Below, one piece after another: positions 1-7,227 of a DNA stretch of 64,000 nucleotides (the first letter of the stretch is position 1; each line of letters begins with the position of its first letter). Source of the DNA: JACQHM01 sp964535215 (GTDB lineage Bacteria > Methylomirabilota > Methylomirabilia > Methylomirabilales > JACQHM01); the NCBI GenBank assembly GCA_964535215.1, contig CAZHST010000012.1:1-64000 (forward strand), in the 5' to 3' direction. Below the pieces are notes generated by a model that saw only the letters and a list, made by a program, of their open reading frames with translations, ran no database searches and was not told the DNA's origin. The translations under genes were made by a program, and so were the position numbers.

Positions 1-110
1 GGGCTTCTCTCACCCCAGGACAGGAGGGTGGGTGGAGGTTGAAGCCCCCCTCCCTAGCGATCTCAAGCCGTTCCTCCCAGGCTTACCCCTTTTCCCTCCT
101 TTCGGGGGTC

Positions 111-1370
111 CTACCTGACCTCACGCCAGGAAACAAGGGGGAACACCTTCCCCCAGCGGCCTCCGGCCCCCGCGGCCAGGGTGAGGGCCTCGCGGCTGAA
201 GAGGACCTGTCCACTCCCATTCCCGATGACGTTTCCGGAGGAGGGACCTGTCGTCAAGCTGACGACCGCCCCGATGATCTTGGTATGGATATGAACAATA
301 TCGTCGGCGATAATCAGGCCGGTGAAGCAACCACACGTGGTCCCACTTGGGTTAATGTTTTTTATCACGGCATTGCCTGCACTGTTATGGACGATGAGGA
401 TCCCAGTGCTGTCGCCGAGGTTGACAGGGTTCCAAATCCCGCCGGGGGGCAGCTCGACGTAGGTCACGCCGGAAAGGGGAAAACGGAGCCGGGTGGGGTC
501 CGTCACATACTGGCTTCCGTTGACCCCGCTCATCGCGATCTGCTTCAGCGTCCCCTCGGGGTAGCCGTTGGCCACCCCACCCATCACCTGATCCGGGGTG
601 GTCGGCATGGTCTCCACCTCCGGTGTAGATGGATCGTCCCAGCTTCCGTTGGTCTGGATAACGGAAGGGTCCCCCGGCCTGGCAGGCGCATGGTCCGTAC
701 CCCCAGGGTCGGTCCCGCCGACCTTGGAGCTTCCTCCTTGGGAGTAGGTGCTGGCCGTGAAGATCCCAAAGGTGCCGTTCTGTGCGATCAGGCTCCCGTT
801 GAGGTCGTGATCCCGGCCGTCAAGGGTGATGGAGCCGTTCGTGGCCACAGGGCCGTTCGCCGTCGCCGCCCCTTTGACCCCGGGAGGGAGAGGATTCCCT
901 TTGCGGACGAGGATCTCGATGGTTTTCGTGGCGCGGGGGAGCACGGCCATCGAGGTGATGACGGCCAGGTCGGGATCGCCCGGATGTCGGGCCACGGTCA
1001 CCTGCCCCGTCGCTCCGGGGATCAGGGTCGAGAGCTGGGGGCTGCTGTCCCAGATAACCACCTGGTTATTGGTAAAGACCTGCGTCTGATCCAGTACCCC
1101 GTCTTCGTCGAGATCTTGATTCAGGGAGAGGGCCCGTCTCGCCCACTCCGCCCCACCCTCGGCCAGGTAGAAGGCCTGGATCCGATTCCGGGAGACGAAG
1201 GTGACGGCCACCTCATTCGAGGCAAGGCTCAGGAGGGCGGCGGCCAGGATCGAGAGGACCATGATAAAGGTCAGGGTGGTGACCAGGATGACCCCTCGCT
1301 GATCCCGGCCGGGGTGGCCGATCCCTCGGGGGGAGCAGGAACCGATCACCGCCTTCCTCCTCTTGACCAA
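111..1370 (-). CDS. PilX-like type IV pilus assembly protein
   Basis: A 419-residue protein. Residues about 25-50 form one hydrophobic N-terminal helix (GVILVTTLTFIMVLSIL) after a basic leader, followed by AFYLAEGGAEWARRA, the pattern of PilX/PilX_N proteins, where a membrane helix is followed by an AEAG-like segment. The rest is a Gly/Asn/Thr-rich beta-type exported domain. It is the last of three consecutive pilin-like genes on this strand, 8 nt after the PilW-like gene, so it probably acts with them as a minor pilin that primes type IV pilus assembly or a pseudopilus at the inner membrane. The order PilV-PilW-PilX is typical of minor pilin clusters. PilY1 or PilE is not seen and may lie beyond the left edge. 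The exact start is uncertain. Confidence 0.75.
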   Translation of the reverse strand: MVKRRKAVIGSCSPRGIGHPGRDQRGVILVTTLTFIMVLSILAAALLSLASNEVAVTFVSRNRIQAFYLAEGGAEWARRALSLNQDLDEDGVLDQTQVFTNNQVVIWDSSPQLSTLIPGATGQVTVARHPGDPDLAVITSMAVLPRATKTIEILVRKGNPLPPGVKGAATANGPVATNGSITLDGRDHDLNGSLIAQNGTFGIFTASTYSQGGSSKVGGTDPGGTDHAPARPGDPSVIQTNGSWDDPSTPEVETMPTTPDQVMGGVANGYPEGTLKQIAMSGVNGSQYVTDPTRLRFPLSGVTYVELPPGGIWNPVNLGDSTGILIVHNSAGNAVIKNINPSGTTCGCFTGLIIADDIVHIHTKIIGAVVSLTTGPSSGNVIGNGSGQVLFSREALTLAAGAGGRWGKVFPLVSWREVR

Positions 1371-1378
1371 ACCTTCCT

Positions 1379-2170
1379 TTACCGCAGGTTCCTGATCCGG
1401 ACGTCCGATTTCAGGACATATCGCTGAGGCGCCTGGCCGGGAATCGGCGCTTCGACGGTGAACTCCACCACGATGCGTCGGATCGTGTCAAGCGATCCCC
1501 CGGGAAGGGGCACAGGCGCATTATCCTGATCGTAGTAGGTAAAGGTGAGTCCGGTCAGGCCCTTGACAAGCGGCTTTGGGCCTGTCCCATCCCCCGGGTC
1601 CCGGTAGAGCGTCCCCGCACTGTAGGAATAGGTCATTGACACCGGCTGACGGCTGACGGTCGATTTCGGGCCAAATCCGACGTTTAAGGCCGGGCTGATG
1701 GTCAAGGAGTTCGGCCCGATGGCCGTCACCGTTGCGGCTCGATACTTCCCGGTATCCGAGATGTAGATCGGACTGTTCACCTGGAAGCCGGCGGTCGAAG
1801 CGACGGCCAGGGTGGAACTCCCGCTGGGGGCGGCACTGGTCAGGGTCGTGGTGACATTGGCCGTGTTGACCAGAAAGGACAACGAAGTCGGGGTTGCGGC
1901 GGTAATCGCCGGAATGGGGGTGGGATCCGCGGCCGTCGGGACCCCGAAGCCGACCATCCGGAGATCGGCCACCACCCGCTCCATCGCCGACCGGGCCGCG
2001 TCCTGGAGACTGGCCCGCTGCTCCCCGCGGGTATAGATGACCTGGCTCGTGTCAAAGACGGTATAGACGGCGAAGAGGACAATCAGGAAGATCGAGAGGA
2101 CCACCAACGCTTCAAGGAGGGTGGCCCCCGTGTTCTTCCTCCATGAGACCATCGGCATCTCCCGGCTCAT
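1379..2170 (-). CDS. PilW-like prepilin (minor pilin)
   Basis: A 263-residue prepilin. A short basic leader ends in KNTG, the prepilin peptidase site, followed by ATLLEALVVLSIFLIVLF with the conserved Glu at mature position 5 and a hydrophobic assembly helix. The continuation (ARSAMERVVADLRMVGFGVP) is the usual PilW arrangement. It would be cleaved and N-methylated by PilD and inserted into the inner membrane as a minor pilin. It sits 7 nt downstream of the PilV-like gene and 8 nt upstream of the PilX-like gene, so the three are most likely co-transcribed and co-assembled. A type II secretion pseudopilin (GspJ-like) is an alternative, but the PilX partner favours a type IV pilus. Confidence 0.8.
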   Translation of the reverse strand: MSREMPMVSWRKNTGATLLEALVVLSIFLIVLFAVYTVFDTSQVIYTRGEQRASLQDAARSAMERVVADLRMVGFGVPTAADPTPIPAITAATPTSLSFLVNTANVTTTLTSAAPSGSSTLAVASTAGFQVNSPIYISDTGKYRAATVTAIGPNSLTISPALNVGFGPKSTVSRQPVSMTYSYSAGTLYRDPGDGTGPKPLVKGLTGLTFTYYDQDNAPVPLPGGSLDTIRRIVVEFTVEAPIPGQAPQRYVLKSDVRIRNLR

Positions 2171-2177
2171 CGAGGGC

Positions 2178-2588
2178 TTAGGGCTCCACCTGGTAGGTCG
2201 CCACCTGAACGCTCTTCGCGCCGGTCGGCTCGCTCCAGGTCACCGTCACGACAAGGGTCGCGATCCGGCTGGGACTTGAGCCGGTCACGGACGAGACAAC
2301 CCAGCTCCTTGTGAATCCAGGGCCCGGGGTATCGGTCAGGGGAGGGGCAGGGCTCACAGGCGCTGGCGGAAATGTCGAGGCGTTCCGCAGCTCTTCCAGC
2401 TTCTGCTGGGCATACACCGCAGCCCTGGTCACGTTCCCGCCGTACATGAGATCCTGGTAGCCCGTCATCAGCGTGCTGATCACGGCGAGGAGCACGACCG
2501 AGAGAAGCGCAGCGGCCACCAGGAGCTCAACCGCGGTGAATCCTGCCTCGGAGAGTCTGGGAAGTTCGGATGACCGCCCTTTCCGCAT
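2178..2588 (-). CDS. PilV-like prepilin with N-terminal methylation motif
   Basis: A 136-residue prepilin when started at the ATG at 2588. This start leaves a short basic leader before SEAG/FTAVELL, the prepilin peptidase site with Glu at +5 and a following hydrophobic helix. AGGGGAAG at about 2593-2600 is a reasonable ribosome site; a longer frame starting at 2681 has none and would give an unusually long leader. The middle (YAQQKLEELRNA) is typical of PilV/GspI proteins. As first gene of the pilV-pilW-pilX set it lies directly behind a sigma-54-like promoter. Predicted to be a minor pilin in the inner membrane. Confidence 0.75.
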   Translation of the reverse strand: MRKGRSSELPRLSEAGFTAVELLVAAALLSVVLLAVISTLMTGYQDLMYGGNVTRAAVYAQQKLEELRNASTFPPAPVSPAPPLTDTPGPGFTRSWVVSSVTGSSPSRIATLVVTVTWSEPTGAKSVQVATYQVEP

Positions 2589-2610
2589 GGGTCTTCCCCT
2601 ACCCTGCTTT

Positions 2611-2627
2611 AGCAAGTTTTGTACCAA
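2611..2627 (-). promoter_or_regulatory. Candidate sigma-54 promoter of the minor pilin genes
   Basis: Read on the minus strand the sequence is TTGGTACAAAACTTGCT. It matches the -24/-12 consensus YTGGCACGRNNNTTGCW at all but two defined positions, with GG and GC exactly 12 nt apart. The predicted start is near 2600, giving a leader of about 12 nt that begins at the AGGGGAAG ribosome site. RpoN control of pilin genes is well known in Pseudomonas pilA. No activator site was identified. Confidence 0.55.
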
Positions 2628-2807
2628 CACCATCCCTCCTCTGGCACGAGAAGACCAGGCCACTAAAGTCGCCTGCGGCATCTCTAGCGGGCTGGCAAGA
2701 GGCCAGGAGCCAAAACCCTTTCCTGAAGATATCCGAACCTTTTCCCGCGTTTGGGCTGAACTCCCCGGCTGGTGGACTCTTGAATCGGGGATCTTCTTGA
2801 GGGAGGG

Positions 2808-3179
2808 TCAGCGGAGGGTGGGGAGGGGTTGGCGTTTGTTCACCGTGAACCTAAGCCGGTAGGTATAGCCGGGGAGCGGCAGATCCCTCGCCCAAGAGAT
2901 CGCGAGGGTGAAGGCCGTCTGTTCCACCTCGATCGTGATATTTCGGGGGTCTAGAGGAATGCTCGCCTTGGCGGCCCGTTTCAGGAGGGCCTCCACCATC
3001 CCCTGTTGGATCTCCCCGGTGAGCTCCCCTCGCTGTCTGGAAAGCTGCTCGACAGCCCTGTCGGTCACCTCATCCACCGCCACCACCATCTGGAGGTACT
3101 GGTAGTAGGCGTAGCCGACCCTGATGCCGACGTACACCAGCGCACCCAGGAGGGTGATCCAGAAGAGGCGCCTGATCAC
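2808..3179 (-). CDS. Small membrane-anchored protein, DUF4845-like
   Basis: A 123-residue protein with one N-terminal membrane segment (LFWITLLGALVYVGIRVGYA) and a soluble part containing a helix and a beta-rich end. Topology and length resemble DUF4845-type small anchored proteins, but the family call is tentative. It starts 34 nt after the uvrB stop and is followed by 219 nt before the pilin genes. That gap holds a sigma-54-like promoter and otherwise nothing I can name. It may be the last gene of the HNH-uvrB unit. Function unknown. Confidence 0.5.
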   Translation of the reverse strand: MIRRLFWITLLGALVYVGIRVGYAYYQYLQMVVAVDEVTDRAVEQLSRQRGELTGEIQQGMVEALLKRAAKASIPLDPRNITIEVEQTAFTLAISWARDLPLPGYTYRLRFTVNKRQPLPTLR

Positions 3180-3213
3180 GGGATCCCCCTTCGGGATGGG
3201 TCAACCAAGATCG

Positions 3214-5214
3214 TCATCGCTTGAGGACGCCCATCTTCTTCTCCTGCAGGGCCCTGATCCGGTCCCGGATCTCGGCCGCTCGCTCGAACTCCAACCGTTT
3301 CGCCAGGGCCCGCATCTCCCGCTCCAGTTGGGCGATGACGACGGGGATTTCCTCGGGTGGGATGTAGAGGTCCCGCTCCTCGTCCGGCAGGGCCGGGACG
3401 GTGTAATAGTCCCGCTCGTAGATGGACGAAAGGATGTCGTGGATCTCCTTCTTGATGGTCTCGGGGGTGATGCCGTGCTTCTCGTTGTAGGCCCTCTGGA
3501 GCCTCCGCCTTCGGTTGGTCTCCTCAAGGGCCTCCTTCATCGAGCTGGTCACCGTATCGGCGTAGAGGATGACCTTCCCCTCCACGTTCCTGGCCGTCCG
3601 GCCGATGGTCTGGATCAGGGAGGTAGTGCTTCTTAAGAACCCTTCCTTGTCCGCATCCAGGATCGCGACCAGGGAAACCTCGGGAATGTCCAGGCCCTCC
3701 CGTAACAGGTTGATCCCCACCAGGACGTCAAACTTCCCCAGCCGGAGGTCCCGGATGATCTCGTTCCGGGCGAGGGTATCAATGTCCGAGTGGAGGTACC
3801 TGGCCCGAAGGCCGATGTCTGAGAGGTAACCGGTCAGCTCCTCGGCCATCCGTTTGGTCAAGGTCGTCACCAGGACCCGCTGGTCTCTAGCCGCCCGCGC
3901 CCTGATCTCGTGGACCAAGTCGTCGATCTGCCCCCTCGTAGGCCGGACCACGACCTCGGGGTCAATCAGCCCCGTCGGCCGGATAATCTGCTCAACCACC
4001 TTCCCCTTGACTTTCTCCAGCTCGTAGGGGCCTGGCGTGGCCGAGACGTAAATCACCTGGGGAACCCGCGCCTCAAACTCCTCAAAGGTTAGGGGTCGGT
4101 TGTCCAGAGCCGACGGCAGCCTGAAGCCGTACTCGACCAGGGTCTCCTTCCGGGAGCGATCCCCATGGTACATCCCCCGGAGTTGGGGAATCGTCTGGTG
4201 CGACTCATCAATGATGATCAGGGCATCCTTCGGCAGGTAGTCCATCAGGGTCGGCGGAGGCTCCCCCGCCTTTCGGCCGGTCAGGTGCCGGGAATAGTTC
4301 TCGATCCCCTTGCAGGTCCCGACCTCCCGCATCATTTCCAGATCGAAGAGGGTCCGTTGCCGGAGGCGCTGGGCCTCCAGGAGCTTCCCCTGTCGTTCGA
4401 ACCAGGCACACCGCTCCTCCAGCTCCTCCAAGATAGCCTGAAAGGCCCGTTCCCGCCAGTCAGGAGGGGTGACGTAATGGGTCGCCGGGTAGATGGGGAT
4501 CCGCTGAAGCCTCTGGAGCCTGTCCCCGGTTAAGGGATCAACCTCCCAGAGGGCCTCGACGGTAGGCCCCCAGAACTCGACCCGGACTGCCGTGTCCGCA
4601 GAAGCCGGGAAGATCTCCACCGTATCGCCCCTGACCCGGAAGGTCCCCCGGTGGAAGTCGTAGTCGTTTCTCTGGTACTGGATCTCTACCAGCCTCCGGA
4701 GCATCGCATCCCGGTCAATGTTCTCCCCCTCCTCAAGGAGGATCATCATCCCGTAGTAGGCATCGGGAGAGCCCAGGCCGTAGATACAGGAAACGGAGGC
4801 TACGATGATCACGTCCCGCCGCTCCAGGAGGGACCGGGTGGCCGAGTGGCGGAGCTTGTCAATGTGCTCATTGATCGCCGCGTCCTTCTCGATATAGGTA
4901 TCCGTCTGGGGGACGTAAGCCTCAGGTTGGTAGTAGTCGTAGTAGGAGACAAAGTACTCGACGGCGTTCTCGGGGAAGAAGGTCTTGAACTCGTTGTACA
5001 ATTGGGCGGCCAGGGTCTTGTTGTGACAGATGACCAGCGTCGGCCGCTGGACCTGCTCGATGACACACGCAATGGTGTAGGTCTTCCCCGATCCTGTGAC
5101 CCCCAGGAGGACCTGATGCTTCTCGCCCCGAAGGACCCCTTCGACCAGGGCCTTAATGGCCTGAGGCTGATCCCCTCTTGGCTGAAACGTAGAGATGAGC
5201 TTAAAGGAAGACAT
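3214..5214 (-). CDS. uvrB: UvrABC excision nuclease subunit B
   Basis: A 666-residue protein of normal UvrB length. It begins FKLISTFQPRGDQPQAI, then Walker A GVTGSGKTYT, the beta-hairpin region YYDYYQPEAYVPQTDTYIEK, the DESH helicase box, helicase motif VSATPGPYE, motif V GINLLREGLDIPEV and motif VI QTIGRTARN. A UVR motif at the C-terminus (FERAAEIRDRI) contacts UvrC. UvrB verifies damage delivered by UvrA and positions UvrC for dual incision in nucleotide excision repair. It begins 17 nt after the HNH nuclease stop and probably shares its promoter at 5851-5879. All expected motifs are intact. Confidence 0.97.
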   Translation of the reverse strand: MSSFKLISTFQPRGDQPQAIKALVEGVLRGEKHQVLLGVTGSGKTYTIACVIEQVQRPTLVICHNKTLAAQLYNEFKTFFPENAVEYFVSYYDYYQPEAYVPQTDTYIEKDAAINEHIDKLRHSATRSLLERRDVIIVASVSCIYGLGSPDAYYGMMILLEEGENIDRDAMLRRLVEIQYQRNDYDFHRGTFRVRGDTVEIFPASADTAVRVEFWGPTVEALWEVDPLTGDRLQRLQRIPIYPATHYVTPPDWRERAFQAILEELEERCAWFERQGKLLEAQRLRQRTLFDLEMMREVGTCKGIENYSRHLTGRKAGEPPPTLMDYLPKDALIIIDESHQTIPQLRGMYHGDRSRKETLVEYGFRLPSALDNRPLTFEEFEARVPQVIYVSATPGPYELEKVKGKVVEQIIRPTGLIDPEVVVRPTRGQIDDLVHEIRARAARDQRVLVTTLTKRMAEELTGYLSDIGLRARYLHSDIDTLARNEIIRDLRLGKFDVLVGINLLREGLDIPEVSLVAILDADKEGFLRSTTSLIQTIGRTARNVEGKVILYADTVTSSMKEALEETNRRRRLQRAYNEKHGITPETIKKEIHDILSSIYERDYYTVPALPDEERDLYIPPEEIPVVIAQLEREMRALAKRLEFERAAEIRDRIRALQEKKMGVLKR

Positions 5215-5231
5215 CTGAGGCTGGGCCCGGG

Positions 5232-5783
5232 TTAAGACCTCTCCTCTCCCCGGAAGCGCTCCCCATCCTGCAGCAGGTACTTGTCCCAGCCAGCGGGGCG
5301 TTCCCTGGAGTGGGCGAGGAGGCTTAAGAAAAAGGTGGAGATAGGCTTCGCCGGGGGACGGAGGAGGCGCATCCCGGCCTCATGCAGGGTTTTGTTACCC
5401 TTTTTGCGGTTGCACGTCTGACAGCAGGTCACCACGTTCTCCCAGATGGTCTTCCCTCCCAAGGATTTCGGGATTACGTGGTCAATGGTCATCCGCTCGC
5501 CTCCATCCCTCCCACAGTACTGACAGGTGAAGGCATCGCGCCGGAGGATGTTCTTCTTGTTGAAGGCAATGACAGCCCGGGTGGGTCTCCTCACATAGCG
5601 ACGGAGGCGGATGACCGAGGGGAGGACGAAGGTCTGGGAAGGGGAGCGGAGGAGGCTCCCGTTGTCCTCGACCCGCTCAGCTTTCCCGGCGAAGAGGAGG
5701 ACAATGGCGCGCTTGGCGCTGCAGACGTGGAGGGGTTCAAAGGTTTGATTGAGCACTAAGACTTTTACTGAGTTTGGATCCAT
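5232..5783 (-). CDS. HNH endonuclease family protein
   Basis: A 183-residue protein. The N-terminal part (VLVLNQTFEPLHVCSAKRA) is characteristic of a widespread family of small HNH proteins. The HNH fold follows with a zinc ribbon: CQYC, then DHVIPKSLGG with the catalytic His, then NVVTCCQTCNRKKG carrying the distal Cys pair. Such proteins are metal-dependent nucleases of uncertain cellular role. It is the first gene of the unit leading into uvrB, 17 nt apart, which suggests but does not prove a role in DNA repair. The ATG at 5783 has only a weak ribosome site. Confidence 0.85.
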   Translation of the reverse strand: MDPNSVKVLVLNQTFEPLHVCSAKRAIVLLFAGKAERVEDNGSLLRSPSQTFVLPSVIRLRRYVRRPTRAVIAFNKKNILRRDAFTCQYCGRDGGERMTIDHVIPKSLGGKTIWENVVTCCQTCNRKKGNKTLHEAGMRLLRPPAKPISTFFLSLLAHSRERPAGWDKYLLQDGERFRGEERS

Positions 5784-5850
5784 ACGCCGATGGTTTCTTG
5801 AAAACTCCCTCGGGCGACGGAAGCTGATTCTCGGTTAACGGTTGAGGACA

Positions 5851-5879
5851 ACTTTACCACACCTGAACAAGGCTGTCAA
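5851..5879 (-). promoter_or_regulatory. Sigma-70 promoter for HNH-uvrB
   Basis: On the minus strand TTGACA (5879-5874), a 17-bp spacer and TAAAGT (5856-5851). The same boxes and spacing occur in mirror image at 7143-7171, on the other side of the insertion sequence. Before insertion the two promoters lay back to back with only a short gap between their -35 boxes. Confidence 0.7.
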
Positions 5880-5882
5880 GGC

Positions 5883-5891
5883 GCCCAACTG
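5883..5891. repeat. Left target site duplication of the IS4-family element
   Basis: The 9-bp GCCCAACTG here is repeated exactly at 7131-7139, directly outside the two inverted repeats. A 9-bp duplication fits the IS10/IS50 branch of the IS4 family. Confidence 0.9.
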
Positions 5892-7130
5892 CTGACCGCT
5901 TATCACTTTTCATGGGGTAACCTCGGCAGTTTGTAACCAAGCGAAAATGCGGAGCTGGGGACGCGGGAGATGCTGCTGGATGAAGCGGACCCTCAGCCGG
6001 ACCACGCGGGCCAATTTCCTGAGGGAGTCGATGCCCACCCGGAGCAGGGAGAGGCGGGGGCCTTTCTGCTTGCAAGGGAGGCGAACCGAAGGGGGTTCCT
6101 CGGCGACAGCCTGCCCGACGGCAGTCCACAGGACGAGGGCGACCCCCACCAGGAGGGTGAAGCGAGCCAGGTACTGGGGGGTGCGGAACTGGGTCCATTC
6201 CAGCTTCACGCCGAAGCGGCAGCCCTTGGGCTCGCGGAGTTGCTCCTCCAGGCCCATCCGTCGGTCATACAGGGCTACGAGGTCCGCCAGCGGCTCCGTC
6301 AGATCGGTCGCCAGCCACCAGGGTTCCTCCTGCCCTAGTGCCCAGACCCCAATGACCCGGACTTGGACGGCCTGATCCTGCCGGAGGAAGACCCACCCCA
6401 GGTCCACCGCCTGCCCCGGGTTGAGAGGCCAGCGGCGCAAGAGCCGACCCCCTGAGGTCCCGTGGTAGACCAGGAGATCGGCCACGAGGCGGACGACGAA
6501 CGGCTGCTGCAGCTCCAGGAGGAGCTGCAACCACGGGACCCGATGAAAGCCGCGGTCGCCCAGGAGGACCGCCGCCTGGCCGAGCTCGTGCAGGGTGTGG
6601 ACGAGCAGCCGGAGGAACGGGTGCTCCCACGTATTTTGCGACCGGAGCCTCTGCGTCTTGTTCAAGACCGCCGTCTGGACCGGGATCGCCCGGCAGCCCA
6701 CGATGACGGAGGCCAGCAGCATCTTGAGGTCATGATGCCACTCCGTCCAGTCGAGGGCGATCAGCAGCCGTCGTCCCCCTCCCAGGAGCCGGAGGAGTTG
6801 CGCCGTGAGCAGCTGGTCGTCAATCCGGGGGTTCCGCAAGAGCCGGTAGACCCGAGTCAAGGCACTGCCAAGTTGAATCCCGAGCCCGACGGCCAGATGG
6901 CCCGCTATGGCCAACGACGCAGCCTGGGCCCCCTCGGCGATGGCCGCAATCACCAGGGCCAAGGTCTTCTGCTGGGAGCGGCGAAAGGGGCTTAACAAAC
7001 TCTGCAACATGGGGTATTGTGTCATGGGGCACATAGGCTTCACCTCCGTCTGGGATGTGAGGTACGACTCCCAATCGTAGGCGACCTGTGTGCCCTTTGT
7101 CTACTCCCGTCAAAAGTGATAAGCGGTCAG
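5892..7130 (-). mobile_element. Complete IS4-family insertion sequence
   Basis: An element of 1239 bp bounded by perfect 19-bp terminal inverted repeats (CTGACCGCTTATCACTTTT at 5892-5910 and its complement at 7112-7130) and flanked by identical 9-bp duplications. It carries one transposase gene whose stop codon overlaps the left repeat. Perfect ends, perfect duplications and an intact gene indicate recent insertion and likely activity. It sits between two divergent promoters whose -35 boxes are left intact on either side. Confidence 0.95.
5910..7034 (-). CDS. IS4-family DDE transposase
   Basis: A 374-residue transposase from the ATG at 7034, placed 9 nt from a GGAGG site; an in-frame GTG at 7043 would overlap that site. 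The first catalytic Asp lies in LIALDWTEWHHD, the second in AAVLLGDRGFHR, and the Glu in the IS4 signature Y-x2-R-x3-E-x6-K (YDRRMGLEEQLREPK), which is complete. The frame is uninterrupted between the two terminal inverted repeats. It catalyses cut-and-paste movement of the element. Its product is unrelated to the neighbouring genes. Confidence 0.93.
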   Translation of the reverse strand: MCPMTQYPMLQSLLSPFRRSQQKTLALVIAAIAEGAQAASLAIAGHLAVGLGIQLGSALTRVYRLLRNPRIDDQLLTAQLLRLLGGGRRLLIALDWTEWHHDLKMLLASVIVGCRAIPVQTAVLNKTQRLRSQNTWEHPFLRLLVHTLHELGQAAVLLGDRGFHRVPWLQLLLELQQPFVVRLVADLLVYHGTSGGRLLRRWPLNPGQAVDLGWVFLRQDQAVQVRVIGVWALGQEEPWWLATDLTEPLADLVALYDRRMGLEEQLREPKGCRFGVKLEWTQFRTPQYLARFTLLVGVALVLWTAVGQAVAEEPPSVRLPCKQKGPRLSLLRVGIDSLRKLARVVRLRVRFIQQHLPRPQLRIFAWLQTAEVTP

Positions 7131-7139
7131 GCCCAACTG
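7131..7139. repeat. Right target site duplication of the IS4-family element
   Basis: GCCCAACTG, identical to 5883-5891, immediately follows the right inverted repeat and is followed after a few bases by the -35 box of the plus-strand promoter. Confidence 0.9.
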
Positions 7140-7142
7140 ACC

Positions 7143-7171
7143 TTGACAAGGGGTGGGAAGAGGAGTAAAGT
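7143..7171 (+). promoter_or_regulatory. Sigma-70 promoter of the DUF1015 gene
   Basis: TTGACA (7143-7148), 17-bp spacer, TAAAGT (7166-7171), the mirror image of the promoter at 5851-5879. Transcription would begin near 7178 and run directly into the hairpin at 7182-7202. Confidence 0.7.
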
Positions 7172-7181
7172 TAGCATGAAA

Positions 7182-7214
7182 GGTTACGCAAACCGCGTAG
7201 CCCTTTTTCTTTTC
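7182..7214 (+). terminator. Terminator-like hairpin in the DUF1015 leader
   Basis: GGTTACGC (7182-7189) and GCGTAGCC (7195-7202) pair over 8 bp with one G-U and a 5-nt loop, followed by a T-rich run (CTTTTTCTTTTC). It lies only a few bases after the predicted transcription start and before the gene start at 7228, so it could act as an attenuator or as a 5' stability element. It could also be chance. Confidence 0.4.
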
Positions 7215-7227
7215 GCCTCATCCGGTC

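Noticed and set aside
1..110. Left edge of the window
   Set aside because: Downstream of the PilX-like stop on the minus strand; no gene, hairpin or repeat that I can support.
39..1427. A 462-residue frame opposite the PilX-like gene
   Set aside because: The minus-strand gene has a clear membrane helix and PilX pattern and fits its operon; the plus frame is Gly/Arg/Asp-rich noise.
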